DNA of 7,273 nt from an uncultured Eubacteriales bacterium (GTDB lineage Bacteria > Bacillota > Clostridia > Oscillospirales > Oscillospiraceae), in NCBI GenBank assembly GCA_905202605.1, contig CAJKSU010000144.1, forward strand, positions 1-7,273, in the 5' to 3' direction. The stretch's first letter is position 1. The number at the start of each line of letters is the position of its first letter. A model generated the notes under the pieces. The model saw only the letters and a program-made list of their open reading frames with translations, did not search any database and was not told the DNA's origin. A program made the translations under genes and the position numbers. This document shows positions 1 to 5,381 of the stretch, one piece after another.

Positions 1-402
1 GGACTGGGTAAAGGGCTTTTGGCCGGGTTTGTATTCGGCGTGCTCAAGTTCTTGTTTGACGGCGGCTTTGCCATCGGCTGGCAGTCTATAATTGGCGACT
101 ACCTGCTGGCCTTTACGGTGCTTGGTCTTGCCGGCGTCATGAAGGGAAAGAAGTACGGCGTATTTTTCGGCACGCTGATCGGCGGTGCGGCACGTTTTCT
201 GGTGCATTATGTTGTGGGCGCTACCGTCTGGGCGGCATACATGCCGGAGGAGTTCTTTGGCATGACCATGACCTCTCCGTGGATCTATTCCCTGCTTTAT
301 AACATTGCATACATGGGGCCGAATATCATCATCACCCTTGTGATTTTCGGGCTGCTCTATGTGCCGATGAAGAAGTATATGCTGGGTCAGGATATTCACT
401 GA
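1..402 (+). CDS. thiT: ThiT-like thiamine ECF transporter substrate-binding (S) component, 5' partial
   Basis: This is the last 133 residues of an integral membrane protein whose N-terminus lies outside the window. ThiT proteins bind thiamine in the membrane and are driven by the shared ECF module (EcfT plus two ATPases). The fragment is strongly hydrophobic, with about four helices and a basic C-terminal tail (MKKYMLGQDIH). Aligned from memory to Lactococcus ThiT, binding-site positions match: D33-Y34 in GDYL for Glu84-Tyr85, H69 for His125, W77 for Trp133 (same eight-residue spacing), and Y96 and N101 for Tyr146 and Asn151 (same five-residue spacing). The Glu84 equivalent is Asp here. About six extra residues sit between W77 and Y96 (the MPEEFFGMTM loop). 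The start and any upstream TPP riboswitch cannot be seen. Another vitamin S component is possible but less likely given these matches. Confidence 0.82.
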   Translation, partial: GLGKGLLAGFVFGVLKFLFDGGFAIGWQSIIGDYLLAFTVLGLAGVMKGKKYGVFFGTLIGGAARFLVHYVVGATVWAAYMPEEFFGMTMTSPWIYSLLYNIAYMGPNIIITLVIFGLLYVPMKKYMLGQDIH

Positions 403-420
403 GTCTGAGACAAACATTGG

Positions 421-449
421 ATCCCCCTTAACCGATGGTTAAGGGGGAT
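421..449 (+). terminator. Perfect 13-bp palindrome after thiT, candidate terminator
   Basis: Arms 421-433 and 437-449 are perfectly complementary around a GAT loop, 18 bases past the thiT stop. The stem is G-rich and is followed only by ATTTC rather than a long T run, so termination may be weak. The right arm and loop are part of the 24-bp repeat that recurs at 625-648, so this may be a repeat-borne hairpin rather than a purpose-built terminator. Confidence 0.5.
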
Positions 450-451
450 TT
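428..451 (+). repeat. 24-bp direct repeat, copy 1
   Basis: This 24-base unit starts TTAACCGATGGTTAAGGGGG and ends ATTT. It is identical to 625-648, 197 bases downstream. Each copy contains the small palindrome TTAACC-GAT-GGTTAA. In this copy the CCCCC stretch to its left extends the palindrome to 13-bp arms. Confidence 0.9.
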
Positions 452-488
452 CAGCGTGTCAAAAAGGTGTTTTTGCCCCGCTGAACTG

Positions 489-530
489 CGGATTCCTGAA
501 CTTCAAAAAGTTCAAGAATCCGTTTGATTG
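489..530 (+). terminator. Long hairpin with T-rich tail, candidate terminator
   Basis: Bases 489-503 pair with 508-522 around a CAAA loop, with one C-A mismatch in fifteen positions. The right arm is followed by TTTGATTG. This looks more like a rho-independent terminator for the thiT transcript than the palindrome at 421-449. The TGAACT at 482-487 is repeated in the left arm at 497-502, and both could pair with AGTTCA at 509-514. Confidence 0.5.
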
Positions 531-624
531 AACGCGAAGGGCGGGCCTTGCCCCCCTTCACTCTTCCCCCTGCTGCTCAAGCTCATAACCCCCTTGCGAG
601 GTTCTTTGACAGTTTTGGATGCTT

Positions 625-648
625 TTAACCGATGGTTAAGGGGGATTT
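625..648 (+). repeat. 24-bp direct repeat, copy 2
   Basis: This copy is identical over 24 bases to 428-451. The flanking bases differ: T at 624 against C at 427, and T at 649 against C at 452. Here the immediate left flank is TTTT instead of CCCCC, so the local palindrome is only six base pairs. A CCCCCTT run at 589-595 can still pair with its G run. Confidence 0.9.
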
Positions 649-695
649 TAATTTACCTGTCCGGCGGAGACACGCAAATCGGGCTGCTTGGGCAA

Positions 696-724
696 TTGAC
701 TTCCCTATGGGGGTGTGCTATACT
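696..724 (+). promoter_or_regulatory. Sigma-A promoter with extended -10, upstream of murJ
   Basis: The -35 box is TTGACT (696-701) and the -10 box is TATACT (719-724), with a 17-base spacer. A TG at 716-717 makes it an extended -10. Each hexamer differs from consensus at one position. The start point would fall near 731, giving a leader of about 55 bases before the murJ TTG. No operator-like palindrome overlaps it. Confidence 0.8.
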
Positions 725-786
725 GAGGGATAACAAAGGCCGCCTCCAGAAATGTGAGAAGGCAGTTACGAAAGTGAGTAAATCAT

Positions 787-2328
787 TTGAACAAAAAACA
801 AAATCATATGAAGACAGTCGGCCTGATTATGATGATTACGCTGCTGGGGAAGGTGCTCGGTCTGGTGCGGGATATGCTGCTGGGCCATAATTTTGGTACC
901 GGCATGGAAAGTGCAGCGTTCCTGACTGCCAGCCGGATTCCCCGCACTTTCTTTGACGCAATTTTTGCGGCGGCGATTTCTGCCAGCTTTATTCCGGTGT
1001 TTACGGAGCGGATGGAGCAAAAGGGACAGGAGGATGCGTTCCGGCTGTCCCGCTGCTTTTTCACATGGATGGGACTGCTGACGGCGGGAATGAGCCTGAT
1101 TGGTATGGTGTTTGCCGAGCCGCTGGTGGGCGTGCTGGCGCAGGGATTTGATGCGAAAACGGCAGCACTGTGCGCCCAGTTGCTGCGAATTTTGTTTCCT
1201 ACGGTATTTTTGACCGGGCTGGCCTTTTCTATGGTGGGCGTCCTCCAGTCCATGGGGGAGTTTTATATCCCGGCGGCGCTCAGCGTGGCCTCCAACGGCA
1301 TCATTATTCTGTACTATCTGCTGTTCTGCCGTAGGTTTGGTGTTTACGGTCTGGCTTGGGCATTCCTGCTGGGCTGGGCAGCGCAGGCGCTGATGCAGAT
1401 GCCATGGCTATTCCGGCACGGGTTCCATTATCGCCCCTGCTTCCGCCACCCCGCACTGAAAAGCGTATTTACGCTGATGGTGCCGGTGATGGTTTCCACG
1501 TGGATCCAGCCGGTGAATCAGCTGATTTCCACCCGGTTTGCATCGTTCCTGTTTGAGGGCGCCGGAGCCAGCGCCATGGAATATGCCAATACCCTGTATA
1601 CCATGATCGCGGGCATTCTGGTGCTGTCCATTACCAATGTAATGTTCCCGGAGATGAGCCGTCTGTCCTCCAGTGGACAGGAGGATCAGCTGGGAGAGCT
1701 GGTGGGCGGAACCCTGCGGGGTATGCTGTTTCTGCTGCTGCCTATGATGGTGGGGCTGATGCTGCTATCCCGGCCCATTGTGCGGCTGCTCTACGAATAT
1801 CAGTCATGGAATACCTTTTCTACAGAGATCACGGCACGGGCGTTGTGCTTTATGAGCCTTGGCATGGTGGGCTATGGCATACAGAACGTACTGTCCAGAG
1901 CCTTTTATGCCCAGCAGAACGGAAAAGCACCGATGATTTCCGGCGCGATCTCCATTGTTGTAAATCTGGCGCTCTGCCTGCTGCTTTCGGGAAGTATGGA
2001 TGTGGCAGGGCTGTCCATTGCCACGGCGGCAAGCTCCATGGTCAGCGCAGTGCTGCTGCTGATCCCCATGCTGCGCCGGTATCCCGGCGTGCTGGGAAAG
2101 CGGTTCTGGATCGGCATTTTAAAAATGCTGTGCTGCACGCTGGGCATGGGCGTTGTGGTTTGGCTGACCGGGCGCAGTGTGGCGCTGTGGTTGCAGGATG
2201 GAATGCTGCGCCGTATTTTGCAGGTGGGCATTCCCACGGTAGCTGGAATTGCTGCGTATTTTATCCTGGCATTGGTGCTGGGACTGGAGGAGCTTCAGGC
2301 TCTGCGGAGCCGCTTGAAGCGAACCTGA
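787..2328 (+). CDS. murJ: MurJ/MviN family lipid II flippase
   Basis: MurJ moves the lipid-linked peptidoglycan precursor lipid II across the cytoplasmic membrane and belongs to the MOP (MVF) exporter superfamily. The 513 residues are almost entirely hydrophobic, consistent with the usual 14 membrane helices and about 510 residues. The N-terminal signature is visible: GKVLGLVRD (21-29), FGTG (36-39) and SASFIPVF (65-72). R28 matches the functionally important Arg24 of E. coli MurJ. K22 stands where E. coli has Arg18, and the residue matching Asp39 appears to be alanine (ESAAF). I chose the TTG at 787 because a weak ribosome site (AAAGTGAG, 771-778) lies eight bases before it. The first ATG, at 808, has none. 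A strong promoter lies just upstream, and trkA follows after 55 bases. A polysaccharide-type flippase is less likely given the N-terminal motif. Confidence 0.92.
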   Translation: MNKKQNHMKTVGLIMMITLLGKVLGLVRDMLLGHNFGTGMESAAFLTASRIPRTFFDAIFAAAISASFIPVFTERMEQKGQEDAFRLSRCFFTWMGLLTAGMSLIGMVFAEPLVGVLAQGFDAKTAALCAQLLRILFPTVFLTGLAFSMVGVLQSMGEFYIPAALSVASNGIIILYYLLFCRRFGVYGLAWAFLLGWAAQALMQMPWLFRHGFHYRPCFRHPALKSVFTLMVPVMVSTWIQPVNQLISTRFASFLFEGAGASAMEYANTLYTMIAGILVLSITNVMFPEMSRLSSSGQEDQLGELVGGTLRGMLFLLLPMMVGLMLLSRPIVRLLYEYQSWNTFSTEITARALCFMSLGMVGYGIQNVLSRAFYAQQNGKAPMISGAISIVVNLALCLLLSGSMDVAGLSIATAASSMVSAVLLLIPMLRRYPGVLGKRFWIGILKMLCCTLGMGVVVWLTGRSVALWLQDGMLRRILQVGIPTVAGIAAYFILALVLGLEELQALRSRLKRT

Positions 2329-2383
2329 GGTGTGACTTGAAATTGCCTCGCTCATTGGAGCGGGATGAAAAAAGAGGGAACCT

Positions 2384-3745
2384 ATGAATATCATCATTGT
2401 TGGATGCGGAAAGGTTGGCCTGACGCTGGCCGAGCAGCTTTGCCAGGAGAATCATGCCATTACCATGATTGACACCGATCAGGAACGATTGGACGATGCT
2501 GTAAACTCTATGGACGTACAGGCGGTGCTTGGCAATGGTACCAGCTATCAGACCCAGACCGAGGCCGGGGTAAAGGAGGCAGACCTGCTGATTGCGGTGA
2601 CAGATCAGGACGAGCTGAACATGCTTGCCTGCCTGATTGCACGGAAGGTGGGCAACTGCCAGACGATTGCCAGAGTGCGTAACCCCGGCTATTATGAGGA
2701 TATTCATTACATCAAGGACGATCTCGGTCTGGCGATGGTCATTAACCCGGAGTGGGCGGCGGCGCAGGATATTTTCCGGCTGCTGCAAATCCCCTCGGCG
2801 CTGGATGTGGACACCTTTGACAAGGGCAAGGTCAACATGATCCGTTTCCAGATCAGCGCAGGCAGCCCGCTGGACGGGAAGAACATGATGGCCATCAACA
2901 ATATGCTGGGCGGCAAAATGCTGGTGTGCATTCGGGAACGAGCCGGTGAAGTGGTAATTCCCAGCGGCAACACGGATTTGAAGGCCGGAGATAAAATTTC
3001 TGTTGTCATCCCCATGGCGGAAATCGGCGTGGTGCTCCAGCGGCTTCGGCTGCGGAAGCGTGCGATTCACTCCGTACTCATTGCGGGCGGCGGAAATACG
3101 GCGGTCTATCTGACCCTGATGCTGCAAAGGGCTGGATTGCAGGTAAAGATTATTGAAAACAGTCTGGTTCGTTGTGAGGAGCTGGCGGAGCGGGTGCCCA
3201 AGGCTCACATCATCCATGGCGACTCCACGGATAAGCAGCTGCTTCAGGAGGAGGGGCTGCGGGACGCCGAGGCCTTCGTCTGCCTGACGGGGCTGGACGA
3301 GGAGAATATCATGCTGGCGCTGTATGCCGAGAAGGTCTCCAAGGCAAAGGTTATTACCAAGATCGGCAGGATCAGCTTTGAGGAGGTTGTTGATGAGCTG
3401 CCGCTGGGCAGCGTGATCTACCCCAAAAATATCACCGCCGAGGTGATCGTGCGGTATGTCCGCGCACTGGAAAATGCCAGCGGCAACAATGTTGAAACCC
3501 TCTACCGACTGCTGGACGGGCGGGTGGAGGCCATGGAATTTGTGGTGCGTCCCGGCTCTACTAATATCACTGGCGTCCCGCTGCAGCAGCTGGGCCTCAA
3601 GAAGAATCTGCTGGTGTGCAGCATTAACCGTCAGGGGAAAATCATTACGCCCACTGGACAGGATACGATTCAGGAGGGTGACATTGTAGTTGTGGTCACC
3701 ACCCATAAGGGTATCCGGGATCTCAGCGATATTGTGAGGTATTGA
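2384..3745 (+). CDS. trkA: Trk potassium uptake system NAD(H)-binding regulator TrkA
   Basis: TrkA is the cytoplasmic gating subunit that binds nucleotide and controls the TrkH potassium pore. The 453 residues show the classic duplicated layout: RCK/TrkA-N Rossmann domain (about 1-120), TrkA-C (about 135-218), a second TrkA-N (about 228-350) and a second TrkA-C (about 368-453). The first nucleotide-binding loop is intact (GCGKVG, 7-12), with D30 ending the second strand. The second loop reads GGGNTA (235-240), with alanine in place of the third glycine and E258 as the acidic strand-end residue. The length is normal for a two-domain TrkA rather than the single-domain KtrA. The ATG is preceded by GAGGG (2374-2378) five bases upstream. 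trkH starts one base after its stop, which implies co-translation. Confidence 0.95.
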   Translation: MNIIIVGCGKVGLTLAEQLCQENHAITMIDTDQERLDDAVNSMDVQAVLGNGTSYQTQTEAGVKEADLLIAVTDQDELNMLACLIARKVGNCQTIARVRNPGYYEDIHYIKDDLGLAMVINPEWAAAQDIFRLLQIPSALDVDTFDKGKVNMIRFQISAGSPLDGKNMMAINNMLGGKMLVCIRERAGEVVIPSGNTDLKAGDKISVVIPMAEIGVVLQRLRLRKRAIHSVLIAGGGNTAVYLTLMLQRAGLQVKIIENSLVRCEELAERVPKAHIIHGDSTDKQLLQEEGLRDAEAFVCLTGLDEENIMLALYAEKVSKAKVITKIGRISFEEVVDELPLGSVIYPKNITAEVIVRYVRALENASGNNVETLYRLLDGRVEAMEFVVRPGSTNITGVPLQQLGLKKNLLVCSINRQGKIITPTGQDTIQEGDIVVVVTTHKGIRDLSDIVRY

Positions 3746-3746
3746 G

Positions 3747-5192
3747 ATGAACCTTGCGATGATTGCCTATATCGTTGGCATGGTTATGGAAGTTGAGGCA
3801 GGGCTGATGCTGCTGCCTGCGCTGGTGGGGCTGATTTACGGCGAAAAGAGCGCTCTGTCCTTTGTGGTTTGCGCCGTTGCTGCGGCTGTGATCGGAGCCA
3901 TTCCAATTCTGCGGAAGCCGAAAAACACATCAATTTATGCCAAAGAGGGCTTTGTGGCAACGGCACTTAGTTGGTTGGCGCTCAGCGCCGTGGGAGCGGT
4001 TCCCTTCTGCATGACGGGGCAGATTCCCCATTACATCAATGCGCTGTTTGAAATGGTGTCCGGCTTTACCACCACCGGCGCCAGCGTCCTCCATGAGGTG
4101 GAGTTCATGGATCACTGTATGCTGTTCTGGCGGAGCTTCTCTCACTGGATCGGCGGCATGGGCGTGCTGGTCTTTATGCTGGCGATCCTCCCCATGGCGG
4201 GCGGGCAGAACCTCCACCTGATGCGGGCGGAATCTCCCGGCCCGACAGTTGGAAAGCTGGTGCCGAAGCTCAGACAGTCTGCCATCTGGCTCTACGGCAT
4301 TTATCTGGGACTGTCCATCGTGGACTTTATTCTGCTGTGTATCGGCGGTATGGGGACGTTTGAGGCGCTGTGCCTGACCTTTGGCACGGCAGGCACCGGC
4401 GGCTTTGGTGTATTGAATACCGGCTATGCGGAGTACTCCGTGTTCTGCAAGTGGGTGACCACGGTGTTCATGACACTGTTCGGCATGAATTTCAACTTTT
4501 ACTATCTTGTGATCTTGAGGAAGTTCAGGGACGCACTGAAAATGGAGGAAATTCGCTGGTATCTAATCGTATTTTTCTTTGCATCGCTTACGATTCTGGT
4601 GGATCTCCGCTATGCAGGGCTGCTGGGCGGTCAGGCACAGGCTGTGGATGCATTTTTCAGCGTATCCTCGGTGATGACCACGACGGGCTATGCCACGGCG
4701 GACTTTAACCTCTGGCCCAGCTACAGCCGCACGATTCTGGTAATGCTGATGTTCACAGGGGCCTGCGCCGGTTCCACCGGCGGCGGCATTAAGATCAGTC
4801 GGTTCGTCATCTATGTCAAGACGCTGGCAAGGGAACTGCGTCGGATGGCCCATCCCCGGTCGGTGCGCCACATTCAGATGGATGGGAAAACCGTGGAAAG
4901 CAACGTTCTTCAGAATACGTTTGCGTACCTTGCGGTCTATGTGCTGATCTTTGCGGTGTCTCTGCTGATCATCAGTCTGGATGGGCTGGATCTGACAACG
5001 AATTTTACTGCGGTTGCTGCAACCTTCAATAACATTGGCCCCGGTCTGGAGCTGGTCGGCCCTACCGGGAATTTTGACTGCTATTCCTTCCTCAGCAAGC
5101 TCGTATTGATTTTCGACATGCTGGCGGGGCGGCTGGAAATCTATCCGCTGATGATTTTCTTCCTGCCCTCCACGTGGAAGCGACACAGCTGA
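3747..5192 (+). CDS. trkH: TrkH family potassium uptake channel subunit
   Basis: TrkH is the potassium-conducting membrane subunit gated by TrkA. Its 481 residues carry the four pseudo-symmetric pore loops: SGFTTTG (105-111), GTAGTGGFG (213-221), MTTTGYATADF (310-320) and NNIGPG (428-433), each supplying a selectivity-filter glycine. The glycine-rich segment ACAGSTGGGIK (339-349) corresponds to the flexible intramembrane loop thought to act as the gate. The C-terminus LAGRLEIYPLMIFF followed by PSTWKR is the standard family ending, so the gene is complete. The start at 3747 has GAGG (3736-3739) at a seven-base spacing, inside the trkA coding end, and the TGA-G-ATG junction favours coupled translation. 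The sodium-driven KtrB relative is an alternative, but the full-length TrkA partner supports Trk. Confidence 0.95.
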   Translation: MNLAMIAYIVGMVMEVEAGLMLLPALVGLIYGEKSALSFVVCAVAAAVIGAIPILRKPKNTSIYAKEGFVATALSWLALSAVGAVPFCMTGQIPHYINALFEMVSGFTTTGASVLHEVEFMDHCMLFWRSFSHWIGGMGVLVFMLAILPMAGGQNLHLMRAESPGPTVGKLVPKLRQSAIWLYGIYLGLSIVDFILLCIGGMGTFEALCLTFGTAGTGGFGVLNTGYAEYSVFCKWVTTVFMTLFGMNFNFYYLVILRKFRDALKMEEIRWYLIVFFFASLTILVDLRYAGLLGGQAQAVDAFFSVSSVMTTTGYATADFNLWPSYSRTILVMLMFTGACAGSTGGGIKISRFVIYVKTLARELRRMAHPRSVRHIQMDGKTVESNVLQNTFAYLAVYVLIFAVSLLIISLDGLDLTTNFTAVAATFNNIGPGLELVGPTGNFDCYSFLSKLVLIFDMLAGRLEIYPLMIFFLPSTWKRHS

Positions 5193-5205
5193 ACATGGCG
5201 TTTAC

Positions 5206-5243
5206 GGCAGGTTTTCGAGGGATCGGAAGCCTGCCCTTTGCGT
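5206..5243 (+). terminator. Hairpin downstream of trkH, candidate terminator
   Basis: Bases 5206-5217 pair with 5224-5235 over twelve positions, including two G-T pairs, around a six-base AGGGAT loop. The hairpin begins 13 bases after the trkH stop. Only CTTTG follows the stem, so the T tract is poor and termination efficiency is uncertain. Its position fits the end of the murJ-trkA-trkH transcript. Confidence 0.5.
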
Positions 5244-5314
5244 CTGCAGAAAAAATATTCCCTTGATTTGCAGCGGCTCTACGCGATTTGATAGGCAACC
5301 GCGCAAAACGATAC

Positions 5315-5343
5315 TTGCAATTCGCAAAATATTATCGTATGCT
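5315..5343 (+). promoter_or_regulatory. Probable sigma-A promoter for the beta-helix gene
   Basis: TTGCAA (5315-5320) and TATGCT (5338-5343) are separated by 17 bases in a clearly AT-rich patch between GC-richer genes. A second possible -10, TATAGT (5346-5351), lies close by but lacks a -35 at proper spacing. The leader before the GTG start would be about 30 bases. Confidence 0.55.
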
Positions 5344-5367
5344 GATATAGTAGTTTGGATACAAACA

Positions 5368-5375
5368 AAGGAGGT
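5368..5375 (+). promoter_or_regulatory. Consensus ribosome binding site that fixes the GTG start
   Basis: AAGGAGGT is a perfect Shine-Dalgarno match ending six bases before the GTG at 5382. It rules out the in-frame TTG at 5355, which lies upstream of this site. Confidence 0.92.
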
Positions 5376-5381
5376 ATTCCT

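Larger units (their letters stand above)
403..786. other. 384-base non-coding intergenic region rich in hairpins
   Basis: I see no credible gene here. An open plus-strand frame across 528-890 has no ribosome site and a low-complexity translation, and it runs into murJ. The stretch holds four things: the palindrome at 421-449; a long hairpin at 489-522; a shorter GC-rich hairpin at 536-559 (GAAGGG pairing with CCCTTC, plus two more pairs after a mismatch); and the second copy of the 24-bp repeat. The last 90 bases hold the murJ promoter and leader. A run CCCCCTT at 589-595 can pair with AAGGGGG at 638-644, giving the second repeat copy a larger imperfect stem. The density of hairpins and the internal repeat suggest remnants of small mobile or REP-like elements. 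This is inference. Confidence 0.6.

Noticed and set aside
428..648. CRISPR array
   Set aside because: There are only two repeat copies, with a 173-base gap that itself folds into hairpins, and no cas genes nearby.
403..786. Riboswitch or tRNA in the murJ leader region
   Set aside because: I could find no conserved riboswitch core (such as a TPP-type motif) and no cloverleaf. The visible structures are simple hairpins.
528..890. Plus-strand frame through the intergenic region into murJ
   Set aside because: It has no ribosome site, crosses hairpins, repeat copy 2 and the murJ promoter, and overlaps murJ in another frame.
2329..2383. Separate trkA promoter or murJ terminator
   Set aside because: The TTGAAA at 2337-2342 has no -10 at proper spacing, and the small 5-bp hairpin at 2349-2362 has no T tract.
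2261..3706. Long open minus-strand frame opposite trkA
   Set aside because: It is an antisense shadow of a clearly recognisable TrkA. Its translation resembles no family and is rich in His and Gln, as expected from reverse-read biased codons.
5355..5381. Upstream TTG as start of the beta-helix protein
   Set aside because: The consensus ribosome site (5368-5375) lies downstream of it and is correctly spaced for the GTG at 5382.
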